A DNA stretch of 64,000 nucleotides from an uncultured Flavobacteriaceae bacterium (GCA_913065125.1 CAJYAG010000002.1:558001-622000); one strand, 5' to 3'. Shown: positions 1 to 7,614, numbered from the stretch's first letter. Translations and numbers: made by a program. Notes: generated by a model from the letters alone, not told the origin.

Positions 1-344
1 TTTTCATAAATCTTTCTTCCTGTCTTTACAGAAGCACCAGAAACTTCTTCATAATATTCTATATGCTGGTAAAGAGAAAGTAAAGCTGTTTTTAATCCAC
101 TAACACCATTTTCATTATAAATCCGTTCGAGATAATATTCCGTTCCATATGAGTTAATTGTTCGCGTGAATAATTTTCCTTGGATTAGATTTGAATAAGC
201 ATAAATATAATCAAGTCCAGAACTTTTTTTCATTCCCATACTTGTAAGGGATTCAGTTCCTTCGTTTAAAGACATTTGATTCAGGTAAATCTTTTTTCCA
301 AGTTCAAATGCCTTATGAATTTGTTCATTCGTAATTTTTCCCAT
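1..344 (-). CDS. Cassette gene, N-terminal part (possibly HNH-nuclease related)
   Basis: The gene starts with ATG at 344 and runs off the left edge, so only about 114 residues are visible. The protein begins MGKITNEQIHKAF and contains a helical segment with an LYQHIEYYEE motif. A similar segment precedes the nuclease domain in some bacterial HNH proteins; this is a weak resemblance and the catalytic part would lie outside the window. It belongs to the leftmost, incomplete cassette, which shows that the array continues beyond position 1. The right end of the cassette reads TAATGGCAAC at the border of attC-1. Confidence 0.5.
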   Translation of the reverse strand, partial: MGKITNEQIHKAFELGKKIYLNQMSLNEGTESLTSMGMKKSSGLDYIYAYSNLIQGKLFTRTINSYGTEYYLERIYNENGVSGLKTALLSLYQHIEYYEEVSGASVKTGRKIYE

Positions 345-374
345 TCAGTTCGAGTGTTTTTGGGTATTAATGGC

Positions 375-498
375 AACGTGTTTGTATAAGAATAGTGCGG
401 CTTTGTGTGCGAGGATTTTCCGCAGGAAAATCAGACGTAACAAAAGTGCACGGACTCTTGATTAAGCACTAAAATAAGCATTATTTTTATACGGTGTT
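375..498. repeat. attC-like site 1
   Basis: A 124-bp imperfect palindrome runs from AAC to GTT. The outer arms GTTTGTATAAGAAT and ATTTTTATAC can pair, and the centre is a hairpin with arms GATTTTCC and GGAAAATC. The following cassette starts GTTGTGCGTT and ends ACGCACAAC, so the border bases are cassette-specific. Confidence 0.85.
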
Positions 499-510
499 GT
501 GCGTTCGTTT

Positions 511-1104
511 TTATTGTATCCAAGATTCTTTACACCAATCAACTACTTTTAAATTTTCATCCAATTTTATTATTACATTACTTCCATATTCAGAATCATT
601 TTTGTTGATTGCAAGTCGTACAAAATAAAATCCTTTAAATTTTACTGAAGGTTCAACAGCAAAGTTAAACTTATGGGGGAAAACAGAATGCCAAATTTTG
701 TCTGCGTAAAAGTTGATAAATCCGCCACGTAATTTTTTATATTTTAATTTTTTTCGATACTTGAAATTATCTGGGATTTTTAACTTTTCGGGATAATTTT
801 TTTCAAATCCGATTTCTGTTTTCTTTAATTGGTCGTTTATTTTATCAATGTCGGAAAAGTCAATTTTAATAGAATCATTATTCTGGTTATGTTTCCCAAT
901 TTTACAATAATGAAATGTTGAAATTATAATTCCTGCTTGTTTTTCTCCATAACTTTTAATTTTTCCGTCAAATCTTATTCTTTTTCCTTTATTTTCTTTC
1001 GAGAATTTTTGAGCATAAAAATCAACCGCAACTTGTTCAGGATTTTGTCCAAAACAAATTGAAATATTAAAAATCAACAATATTAGAATTAAAAATAATT
1101 TCAT
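511..1104 (-). CDS. Cassette gene: putative secreted protein, unknown function
   Basis: This 197-residue protein starts MKLFLILILLIFNISICFGQ, a classical signal peptide with cleavage expected near residue 19-20, so it is probably periplasmic or secreted. The mature part is rich in lysine and aromatic residues and matches no family I recognise. It is the only gene of its cassette. Its stop lies 12 bp from attC-1, and about 100 bp separate its start from attC-2. It is transcribed in the common minus direction of the array. Confidence 0.7.
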   Translation of the reverse strand: MKLFLILILLIFNISICFGQNPEQVAVDFYAQKFSKENKGKRIRFDGKIKSYGEKQAGIIISTFHYCKIGKHNQNNDSIKIDFSDIDKINDQLKKTEIGFEKNYPEKLKIPDNFKYRKKLKYKKLRGGFINFYADKIWHSVFPHKFNFAVEPSVKFKGFYFVRLAINKNDSEYGSNVIIKLDENLKVVDWCKESWIQ

Positions 1105-1208
1105 TTTTTTATCTTATTCTCAAAATTATTTCAATTCCGTTATTCATAAAAGTTAAATTGAGTGAACGATGTTTTTCAATTAGTTAACGAGTTTCTTAAA
1201 TGACGCAC

Positions 1209-1332
1209 AACGGTTTGTGTATGGTTAGTTGCGTGGTGCGGTTTAAAATTAGCAAATAAAAACCGAACCAAGAAAAAACGAGAGTTTTTTCGTAAGTAAG
1301 CGATGACTAAGCAATTAATTTTACACGTTGTT
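1209..1332. repeat. attC-like site 2
   Basis: A 124-bp site from AAC to GTT. The central stem is GAAAAAAC / GTTTTTTC with a GAGA loop. Most sister sites have GAAAATCC / GGATTTTC, so both arms changed together. The outer arms TTTGTGTATGGTT and AATTTTACAC pair imperfectly. Confidence 0.85.
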
Positions 1333-1360
1333 GGCGTGTCGTAATATTTTAAGTGATTTA

Positions 1361-1830
1361 CTCAAAAACATAATTTAAAACTAAAAACTTCTCAGATAAA
1401 ATGTATTGTTGGTAGTTAATTTTTTTAATAAACAGCTTTTCCATTTAACCAGCAAACTTGCTCAAAAAGATAATTTAAAACTAAAAAGGTTTCAGGTAAA
1501 AATGTATTGTTGGTAGTTGATTTTTTTAATAAATAGCTTTTTCATTTAATCCGCAAACCTGCTCAAAAATATGATTTGAAACTAAAAATTTCTCAGGTAA
1601 AATGTATTGTTGGTAGTTGGTTTTTTAATAAATAACTTTTTTCATTTCATTGGCAAAATTGTTCAAAAACATAAATTGAAACTAAAAAGCTTTCAGGTAA
1701 AAATGTATTGTTGGTAGTTATTATTTGATAAATAACATTTTCATTTAAACGGCAAACATGCTTAAAATTATAATTAAAAACTAAAAAGATCTAAGGGAAA
1801 ATCCGTGAATGGTAGTTGAGGTTTTGAATT
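1361..1830. repeat. Five ~100-bp tandem direct repeats filling a geneless cassette
   Basis: Similar units begin near 1361, 1461, 1562, 1662 and 1761, a period of 99-101 bp. Each unit carries a block like CTCAAAAACATAATTTAAA, then a TTTCAGGTAAAA block, then ATGTATTGTTGGTAGTT, then a T-rich tract and CATTTAA. The last copy is diverged and partial. No credible reading frame spans the stretch. It is bounded by attC-2 and attC-3 with border words GTTGGCGTG and CACGCCTAAC, so it is a cassette without a protein gene. A role as non-coding RNA or protein-binding DNA is only a guess. Confidence 0.85.
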
Positions 1831-1849
1831 TGAAGATTTATGCACGCCT

Positions 1850-1973
1850 AACGTGTTTGTATAAGATTAGTTGCGTGTTTTAAGCACTAAAGTTAGCAAA
1901 TAAATCACAGATAGAAAGTCCGCGAGGACTTTCGTAAGTAGACTAAAACCAGCAATTAGTTTTATACGGTGTT
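1850..1973. repeat. attC-like site 3
   Basis: A 124-bp site. The central stem is GAAAGTCC / GGACTTTC with a GCGA loop, the G-C version of the common A-T pair. The outer arms are GTTTGTATAAGAT and AGTTTTATAC. The next cassette starts GTTGTAGGTA and ends TACCTACAAC. Confidence 0.87.
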
Positions 1974-1986
1974 GTAGGTAGTTTTT

Positions 1987-3102
1987 TTATACTCGAACTA
2001 ATCTTAATAATGGTTCAAAAGCATAAAGAGCTGGTCTTCTTCCGGAAGATTCTTCTATTGTTCTTAGTAGTTCCTTATCTAATAGCATTCTTGTAAATCT
2101 TGCTGCAGTTGGTCCTGGTATTCCACTTTTTGATGTGAATCTATTATTTCTAAATATTGGATTAGTAAAAATATAGTCTAATGCGTTAACACTCCATTTT
2201 GAAGATAAAGTATCTGAAAAGACATGTTTCATTTCTTCGTATAAGTTCTTGATGCTTTCTGCTATTTCTAAATTTCTAATTGCTTGTTTTTCAATTGCGT
2301 TTAAAAAGAAGATACACCACGATTCCCAGTCATCTTTTTCTGATACATTCCTCATAGTGTCAATATACTCATCTTTATGTTCTTCTAAATATCCACTTAC
2401 ATAAAAATGAGGTTCTGAAATTGTTCCAGATGACCATAATAATAGTGTAATCAACATACGTCCAATTCTTCCATTTCCATCTTGAAAAGGATGAAGTGCT
2501 TCAAATTCAAGATGCATTAAAGCAGTTTTAATTAATATTGGGTCTGAACTTTCCTTTATATATTCAAATAATTGTTCCAATCCGTCATTTAATTTTTCAG
2601 GACTTATTGGTGTGAATAGCACCTTTTGTTTTATTTTGTCAGCTAAATAGTTTTGTTCCACTTTGTATTTTCCAGGCGATTTTTTGGCACCTCTTCCAAA
2701 GGATAATAATTGTTGATGTAGAGTTTTTATTAAGTGTTGAGACAATGGGTAGCCTTCTATCATTGCTTTTTGTGCATTTAATAGAGCTCTTTGATATAAA
2801 ATTGTTTCAAACACTTCAGAACGAACATTTTTTGCTTCTTCTGAATCATTTTCACTATCAGCTTCGAACTTTAGGATTTCATCCATTGTACTGATTGTTC
2901 CTTCCATTCTTGAAGAAATTACAGCCTCTTGATTTCTCAAAGGTGCTAATAGAATTTCACTATTATGCATGTTTTTAAGCATTTGGTCATATCGAGCTAA
3001 AGCATCTGTAGCTTTTAATAATGAATTAACAATTTTACTATAATTCAATTCTTTTGGTGGAAACTTGTCATAGTGATATTGTACTGAGCTTGTAAAATCC
3101 AT
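1987..3102 (-). CDS. Fic family protein (probable AMP-transferase)
   Basis: The 371-residue protein carries the full Fic motif HPFQDGNGRIGR (residues 204-215), whose histidine catalyses transfer of a nucleotide, usually AMP, to a target protein. An upstream SSRMEG word at 63-68 fits the inhibitory (S/T)xxxE(G/N) helix, placing it among class II Fic proteins with the inhibitor in the same chain. The C-terminal ~90 residues look like a winged helix, common in this subfamily. It is the only gene of its cassette, and a 320-bp upstream region with ~70-bp repeats may control it. The target is unknown. Fic proteins act in toxin-antitoxin and regulatory settings. Confidence 0.93.
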   Translation of the reverse strand: MDFTSSVQYHYDKFPPKELNYSKIVNSLLKATDALARYDQMLKNMHNSEILLAPLRNQEAVISSRMEGTISTMDEILKFEADSENDSEEAKNVRSEVFETILYQRALLNAQKAMIEGYPLSQHLIKTLHQQLLSFGRGAKKSPGKYKVEQNYLADKIKQKVLFTPISPEKLNDGLEQLFEYIKESSDPILIKTALMHLEFEALHPFQDGNGRIGRMLITLLLWSSGTISEPHFYVSGYLEEHKDEYIDTMRNVSEKDDWESWCIFFLNAIEKQAIRNLEIAESIKNLYEEMKHVFSDTLSSKWSVNALDYIFTNPIFRNNRFTSKSGIPGPTAARFTRMLLDKELLRTIEESSGRRPALYAFEPLLRLVRV

Positions 3103-3182
3103 ATTTTGTATTTTGAGGTAAATTTAACACCTTTTTTTTATATATAAGGTATTTGATATTAAAAAAGAAGTAAATATGATTC

Positions 3183-3367
3183 ACAAATATATTTGATGTA
3201 TATGAATTAGTGTCAAAACAGTTTGATTGTCATATTTTGAACTATTTGATAGACAAGTGTGTTTGATGTATATAAATTAATGTCTAGATTATTTGATTAT
3301 CATATTTTAAATTATTTGATAGACAAATATATTTAATGTATATATATTAATATCAAAATAGTTTGAA
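3183..3367. repeat. ~70-bp direct repeats upstream of the Fic gene
   Basis: About 2.6 copies of a 70-bp unit start at 3183, 3253 and 3323. Each begins ACAAATATATTTGATGTATA or a close variant and contains ATTTGATAGACAA-like words. They lie 80-265 bp upstream of the Fic start inside the same cassette. Spaced repeats in a promoter region suggest cooperative binding of a regulator, possibly the Fic protein's own winged helix. That is inference. Confidence 0.75.
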
Positions 3368-3418
3368 GTAAAGATTTAATTTAAAATGATAGTCAATGGG
3401 TTTTCTTAAATTACCTAC

Positions 3419-3545
3419 AACGAAGCTCGACATGTTTCGTTGCGTCTATGAAAGTACTTATTTTTTTTATAAGTACTGAGAATAGTAGAGCAGCGAACAG
3501 TTAAAAAACCACTCAATGCACCAGCATTGAAATATGTTGATTGTT
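3419..3545. repeat. attC-like site 4 (divergent subtype, shared with site 5)
   Basis: A 127-bp site from AAC to GTT with a different sequence from the main family but the same plan. The arm CATGTTTCGTTGC pairs with GCATTGAAATATG, and the centre is a stem AGTACTTAT / ATAAGTACT. Compared with site 5 the stem sequence differs in both arms together. Confidence 0.75.
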
Positions 3546-3598
3546 GCCTGCAGTACGTGTGAATATTAAAGTTAAATATAAATTAAAAAACAGAAACG

Positions 3599-3721
3599 AT
3601 GAGTAAAAAAGATTTAAAAAAAGATTATTTAGATTCAAAAAAGATAAAGTGGTCTATTGTATCAATAGTTTTAATAATTATTGTTGTGTATTTAAAGCAC
3701 AAGATTATTTACTATCATTAA
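3599..3721 (+). CDS. Small cassette protein with conserved N-terminal tag and one membrane helix
   Basis: A 40-codon frame from ATG at 3599. It begins MSKKDLKKDYLDSKKIK and continues with a hydrophobic segment of about 18 residues (IVSIVLIIIVVYL), ending near HKIIYYH. The first 16 codons and about 50 bp upstream are nearly identical to the start of the gene at 4442, after which the two diverge completely. It is one of few plus-strand genes in the array and runs towards the gene at 3705-4040, overlapping its end by about 16 bp. Function unknown; a lysine-rich leader followed by a membrane helix is what the sequence shows. Confidence 0.6.
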   Translation: MSKKDLKKDYLDSKKIKWSIVSIVLIIIVVYLKHKIIYYH

Positions 3722-4040
3722 AGATATTCAATAATATCATTATGTATATACACCCTAATATAGATATTATTCCTAAAATAATAGATGAATCCATTGATAA
3801 ATCATATGTCTCTATAATATTTATAGATTTCATAGATTCTTCTTTTAGTTTATTTTTTAAATCTAACTTTATTATCGTTAAAATAATTGTCCAAATAAAA
3901 GGAATGATTGAAAGTGCAAGAAAAGAATATAGGAATTTATAGTAATTTTTTAAGAAAAATGAATAGTTTTTATTTGCAACAATCCATATGCCTGCAAAAA
4001 GTGGTACTATAATCGTTGAAGAAGTTATAATTATATTCAT
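3705..4040 (-). CDS. Cassette gene: small membrane protein
   Basis: This 111-residue protein has three predicted membrane helices: near residues 5-22 (IIITSSTIIVPLFAGIWIV), 36-58 and 88-106. No family recognised. It lies between the conserved left and right modules of cassette A, in the variable core, and is convergent with the small plus-strand gene at 3599. The corresponding core of the sister cassette encodes a different, soluble protein, so this gene is part of the exchanged segment. Confidence 0.6.
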   Translation of the reverse strand: MNIIITSSTIIVPLFAGIWIVANKNYSFFLKNYYKFLYSFLALSIIPFIWTIILTIIKLDLKNKLKEESMKSINIIETYDLSMDSSIILGIISILGCIYIMILLNIFNDSK

Positions 4041-4046
4041 AGTTAT

Positions 4047-4260
4047 TGGTTTTATAGTTCTGAGTAATCAATTTGTAAAAATTGAAAGTGGTTTTTTAAC
4101 TGTTGTCGAGCTTCGTTGCCAGCAATCTTCAAAACTTAAGAATTTCATTAAAAATTCGGTTTTGTTAGACTTAGCAAGACATCTACGTGATAAAACGATT
4201 TCAGCGATAGCGAAGCCGAAATTGTTTTATAGTTGAGGTCGCAGCTTAGGTATTGCTGGC
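4047..4260. repeat. Conserved right module of cassette A (copy 1)
   Basis: About 210 bp from TTTATAGTTCTGAGTAATCA to the cassette end are repeated at 4927-5136 with only scattered differences. The module has a hairpin with arms TAAAACGATTTC and GAAATTGTTTTA (near 4191-4232). It also has an internal word GTTGCCAGCAAT (4117-4128) that is the inverse of the cassette end ATTGCTGGCAAC. A plus-strand frame remains open through both copies, but I see no protein-like features and treat it as non-coding. Confidence 0.8.
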
Positions 4261-4388
4261 AACGACGCTGAATATGTTTCGATGCGTCTATGAAAGTATG
4301 TATCTTTTTTGATACATACTGAGAATAGTAAAGCAGCGAACAGATAAAAAACCACTCAATGCCCAAGCATTGAAATATATTCATTGTT
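4261..4388. repeat. attC-like site 5 (divergent subtype)
   Basis: A 128-bp site closely related to site 4. The arm TATGTTTCGATGC pairs with GCATTGAAATATA, and the central stem is AGTATGTATC / GATACATACT. The flanking cassettes end in GTATTGCTGGCAAC and start GTTGCCCGCAGTAC. Confidence 0.77.
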
Positions 4389-4441
4389 GCCCGCAGTACG
4401 TGTGAATATAATTATTAAATATAAATTAAAAAATAGAAACG

Positions 4442-4696
4442 ATGAGTAAAAAAGATTTAAAAAAAGATTATTTGGATTCAAAAAAGATTAAAGTACACAT
4501 TAATATCAATGATTTTATTGATTTAATAAATAACAAAAAATTAATTATTAGTCAATATGATATAGACTTAATTAAAAAAGAAATAAAAATAAAACCAAAG
4601 ATTAAAGACTTTAAAATCTCTATTGTCGATTTTAAGTTTAAAGAATCGTTAAAGATTATTTTAGATAGTCATTTATTAGAGATTCAATTATGTTAA
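4442..4696 (+). CDS. Cassette protein with conserved N-terminal tag, variable lysine-rich body
   Basis: An 84-residue protein starting MSKKDLKKDYLDSKKIK, the same leader as the gene at 3599, followed by an unrelated basic, isoleucine-rich body with a repeated KIKPKIKDFKI-like stretch and no membrane helix. About 50 bp before the start are also conserved between the two cassettes. The end overlaps the convergent minus gene by 41 bp. No family recognised. Shared leader plus exchanged body suggests modular replacement by recombination. Confidence 0.55.
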   Translation: MSKKDLKKDYLDSKKIKVHININDFIDLINNKKLIISQYDIDLIKKEIKIKPKIKDFKISIVDFKFKESLKIILDSHLLEIQLC

Positions 4697-4910
4697 CTGT
4701 TTCTGTGCTTTCTGAATTTATAGTTAATTCAAACTCATCTATTTTACCTGATAAAACAACTTCAGCATCGTGCTGTGATGATATGTTATTAAGTTTTGTT
4801 TTTATTTCACTTATAACTTCATTCATTTGTTCATTTACAATAGAGTTCATGTCTAATAACTCTTTTTTGTTTTCTCTTAATTTTACAGTGTTGTTTGTTA
4901 CTTTAATCAT
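4656..4910 (-). CDS. Cassette gene: small acidic helical protein
   Basis: An 84-residue, glutamate-rich protein, largely predicted helical (LRENKKELLDMNSIVNEQMN and following), with possible coiled coil and no cysteine, signal or membrane segment. It occupies the variable core of cassette B, opposite the plus-strand tagged gene. The pairing of one basic and one acidic product in convergent orientation is notable. No function can be assigned. Confidence 0.55.
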   Translation of the reverse strand: MIKVTNNTVKLRENKKELLDMNSIVNEQMNEVISEIKTKLNNISSQHDAEVVLSGKIDEFELTINSESTETVNIIESLINDYLK

Positions 4911-4926
4911 AATAATTGTTTTTTTA

Positions 4927-5136
4927 TTTATAGTTCTGAGTAATCAATTTGTAAAAATTGAAAGTGGTTTTTTATTTGTTATTCAGCGTCGTTGCCAGCA
5001 ATCAACGAAACTTAAGAATTTCATTAAAAATTCGGTTTTGTTAGACTCAGCAAGACATCTACGTAATAAAACGATTTCAGCGATAGCGAAGCCGAAATTG
5101 TTTTATAGTTGAGGTCGCAGCTGAGGTATTGCTGGC
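4927..5136. repeat. Conserved right module of cassette B (copy 2)
   Basis: Second copy of the module at 4047-4260. It contains ATTCAGCGTCGTTGCCAGCA (from 4974), the exact inverse of the junction at 4250-4272 between cassette A and attC-5. A hairpin with arms TAAAACGATTTC / GAAATTGTTTTA is also present. The 4911-5271 stretch otherwise holds attC-6 and no gene. Confidence 0.8.
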
Positions 5137-5260
5137 AACGTGTTTGTGTATGATTTTTTGCGTTTAAACAACACCTAATTTAGTAAATACAAACCAAGTA
5201 GAAAATCCGCGAGGATTTTCGTAAGTAGGCTAGAACTAGCAATTAATTATACACGGTGTT
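5137..5260. repeat. attC-like site 6
   Basis: A 124-bp site of the main family. The central stem is GAAAATCC / GGATTTTC with a GCGA loop, and the outer arms are GTTTGTGTATGATT and AATTATACAC. The next cassette starts GTTGCCACAC and ends GTGTGGCAAC. Confidence 0.9.
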
Positions 5261-5271
5261 GCCACACGTAA

Positions 5272-6015
5272 TTATTCAGATTTTTCATTTTTCAAATATT
5301 CATAACTATTTTTCAAATACTTTTTTATTGATGGTTTCAAAAAGTTTGAATATTCCGTATTTTCATTTCGCTCATTAGATAACCAAGCCATTGAATAAGC
5401 TATTATTTGTTCAGGTAAATATCCAATTCCACTTGATTGCCATCCAAATCCTCCATTTGTTGAAAATTGTGAAAAATTAAATCTTGAATTTCCTATAAAA
5501 ATTCCAAAACCATAAGTTATAGCTGTTAAGTCAGTTAAATATTCATCATTTTCCTCAATTCGATTTTCTCCTAATAATATCTGGTGAGACAATTCGTGAG
5601 AAATTGTTGCAATTAGTGAAATAGGATCTTTTAATTGTTGAGTTTCAATTGAGATTATAATTCCTTTTTCGTTCTTTTCGTAAGTTCCAGCTGCACTTTC
5701 CCATTCTCCATTTATGTCAGCAGGTGTTGTTAAGATTGTTCCATTTTCTGATTCTACAATTCCATCTGAAAAAAAGTCAAGTTTTATTTCTACATCTTTG
5801 ATGCTCATTAACTCCATTGTTCGTTTTAAAATGAATTCAGCATCTTTTTCTGTTTTATCGAAATTCCTGTTATAAAATTCTTTAGTTGGTTTCACAGTTT
5901 GAATTTCCATAAAATGTTCTTCTCCTAATTCAGCTTTTAACCATTTTAAATCTTCATCAATCCAAACTTTGTCTTCTTCTGTAATTGGTAATTTTTTTCT
6001 TTTATTCCAGAACAT
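5272..6015 (-). CDS. Cassette gene: putative zinc metalloprotease-like protein (HExxH)
   Basis: A 247-residue soluble protein. A helix reading TISHELSHQILLG holds an HExxH motif (H140, E141, H144), the usual zinc site of metallopeptidases. Glutamates that could be the third ligand follow within about 20 residues. The sequence has no signal peptide, so it would act in the cytoplasm. I do not recognise the overall family. It is the single gene of a tight cassette, with its stop 11 bp from attC-6 and its start 26 bp from attC-7. HExxH proteins with no signal in mobile islands are often toxins or defence proteases; that is inference. Confidence 0.65.
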   Translation of the reverse strand: MFWNKRKKLPITEEDKVWIDEDLKWLKAELGEEHFMEIQTVKPTKEFYNRNFDKTEKDAEFILKRTMELMSIKDVEIKLDFFSDGIVESENGTILTTPADINGEWESAAGTYEKNEKGIIISIETQQLKDPISLIATISHELSHQILLGENRIEENDEYLTDLTAITYGFGIFIGNSRFNFSQFSTNGGFGWQSSGIGYLPEQIIAYSMAWLSNERNENTEYSNFLKPSIKKYLKNSYEYLKNEKSE

Positions 6016-6041
6016 TTTCGTTCAGTTTTTTTATGTGTGGC

Positions 6042-6165
6042 AACGTGTTTGTATATGGTTTGTTGCGTGGTTTAAGCACTAAATTTAGCAAATAAAAACC
6101 GAATAGAAAATCCGCGAGGATTTTCGTAAGTAGGCTAGAACCAGCAATAAATTATATACGGTGTT
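6042..6165. repeat. attC-like site 7
   Basis: A 124-bp site of the main family. The central stem is GAAAATCC / GGATTTTC with a GCGA loop. The arms are TTTGTATATGGTT and AAATTATATAC. The next cassette starts GTTAGCTGTA and ends TACAGCTAAC. Confidence 0.9.
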
Positions 6166-6176
6166 AGCTGTAGTTT

Positions 6177-6704
6177 TTATTTTACATCTTCCAAAAAGCT
6201 TAATTCCTTAGGGTATTTTTTTAGTGATTTCACTTTGTTTTTTCCATCTATGAAATATCTTTCCATAACATAAATTGTATTCATAGAATCCCAGGTTTTT
6301 TTTATTTTTAATATCTCTCTATCAATATTTAATTCAGATTCTTCTTTCGTTAAAGTTATTTCAATTGTATGCCTAATTTTTTCATATTCGAGACCAAGTT
6401 TTCTATGAATATCAGATTTTTCATTAGGTTTTAAAAAAGTTTGTAAACCTGTAAATAACGCAACAACAAATAAAAGAAAAGGTAAGAAGTATTCTTTGTT
6501 TAGAAAGAACAGATATGTATTAAACCATTCGTTTTCTATTGAAGGAAATTTATAAGAGAAAGCGACCATTGTTGACAAAACGAAAGCTGAAATTCCTATT
6601 CTTTTTTCAATCTTTCTATAATATTCAGATTGATAACAATGAGCATATTCTAATTGGTGAACCTTTCTCATCCAATCTAAAAGCATAGTTTTTTTCTTTT
6701 CCAT
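6177..6704 (-). CDS. SLATT-domain two-transmembrane protein (putative defence effector)
   Basis: A 175-residue protein with an N-terminal helix, two membrane helices (about 36-52 and 73-91) and a helical tail. The layout WxRxxH...HxxxxxYYRxIExRIG, then TGLQTFLKPNEKSDIHRKLG, matches the SLATT family, predicted membrane effectors linked to nucleotide-sensing conflict systems. It is the second gene of a two-gene cassette, starting 1 bp after the stop of its partner at 6706-7614, so the two are surely co-translated. Likely role: membrane disruption on infection, triggered by the partner. The family call is from motif pattern; the function is inferred. Confidence 0.75.
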   Translation of the reverse strand: MEKKKTMLLDWMRKVHQLEYAHCYQSEYYRKIEKRIGISAFVLSTMVAFSYKFPSIENEWFNTYLFFLNKEYFLPFLLFVVALFTGLQTFLKPNEKSDIHRKLGLEYEKIRHTIEITLTKEESELNIDREILKIKKTWDSMNTIYVMERYFIDGKNKVKSLKKYPKELSFLEDVK

Positions 6705-6705
6705 T

Positions 6706-7614
6706 TTATGAAAGTTGTTGGTCGATTTTATTTAATAGCTCGGTTGGGTCTATAATCATTTTTCGATTTATAATAGACTCCGAAATATGCTTAGGACCAA
6801 TCACAATTGATTTATCCAATCCATTTTTTCCTGTGAAAGAAAAAAAAGTGGCAGAAGGAAAAGGTGAATTTGTGTGACCTGATTTATGCAATTTTCCAGC
6901 TTCTATTTTATAGTTTCCGTTCTCGAAATGTATTTCTTTGGATGTTTGGTAAAGCTCTATATCTATTTTTTCATTTACAGCCTTAGAAGTGTGTTGGTTT
7001 ACTTCGTTTAATGAATCGTTATAAACTACTTTAAAAAACGAATGATTAGAATTGTCTGAATTAATATTATAGTCAAATCTATTATTGATTATTTTTCCTG
7101 TTATTACCCAACTTTCTGCATAGAATGTATGTGTATGAATTGAAAAGTTTTCACATTTTTCTAAATCAATATATTGATTTAACGAATCATCCCAAATGTG
7201 TAATCTAAGAAAATCAAAACTTTCTAAAGATTCGTCAAATTTATATAGTGGAATGGATAAAAAACCTTGTGAACCAATTGATGAAATAGTATAATTATTT
7301 GGAATAATTTTAATTGATTTTGAAATTAGTTCCCAAACGTACTTTATATTTAAATTTTGTTTGTTTTCTCTACAGTAAATTATTTCTCTAACACCTATTA
7401 ATCTATAAATCAAAGATTCTACATAAATATCATTCTCTTTTTTAATGATGCTTTTAAGTTTATCGATTGAGATTGTTTTTGAATCAGTAAATATTAGTTT
7501 ACAAATATCATTATTTGGTTTTATAACAGTTTTAAATTCCTCTGCATAACCTTTTAGTAAAGGTTCATAATAAGTCTTAAATTCAGAATCGTTAATATTT
7601 TTATTTTGATTCAT
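6706..7614 (-). CDS. Cupin-like partner of the SLATT protein
   Basis: A 302-residue soluble protein encoded just upstream of the SLATT gene. The middle reads RLHIWDD and then FSIHTHTFYAESWVITGKI (H160, H162), followed about 85 residues later by KLHKSGH. That histidine spacing resembles metal-binding cupin/cysteine-dioxygenase-type beta barrels. The N-terminal 130 residues are helical with no match I know. As the first gene of a two-gene cassette it is a good candidate sensor or regulator of the membrane effector. Its ligand is unknown. Confidence 0.6.
   Translation of the reverse strand: MNQNKNINDSEFKTYYEPLLKGYAEEFKTVIKPNNDICKLIFTDSKTISIDKLKSIIKKENDIYVESLIYRLIGVREIIYCRENKQNLNIKYVWELISKSIKIIPNNYTISSIGSQGFLSIPLYKFDESLESFDFLRLHIWDDSLNQYIDLEKCENFSIHTHTFYAESWVITGKIINNRFDYNINSDNSNHSFFKVVYNDSLNEVNQHTSKAVNEKIDIELYQTSKEIHFENGNYKIEAGKLHKSGHTNSPFPSATFFSFTGKNGLDKSIVIGPKHISESIINRKMIIDPTELLNKIDQQLS

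Noticed and set aside
3988..4236. Plus-strand frame ending in AIAKPKLFYS, repeated at 4690-5112, as a gene pair
   Set aside because: Both lie in the conserved right module, overlap minus-strand genes, differ wholly at their N-termini and show no protein-like composition beyond the shared repeat. I treat the frame as chance.
4148..4384. Minus-strand frame across attC-5
   Set aside because: It reads through the recombination site and the non-coding right module, with no domain or start signal.
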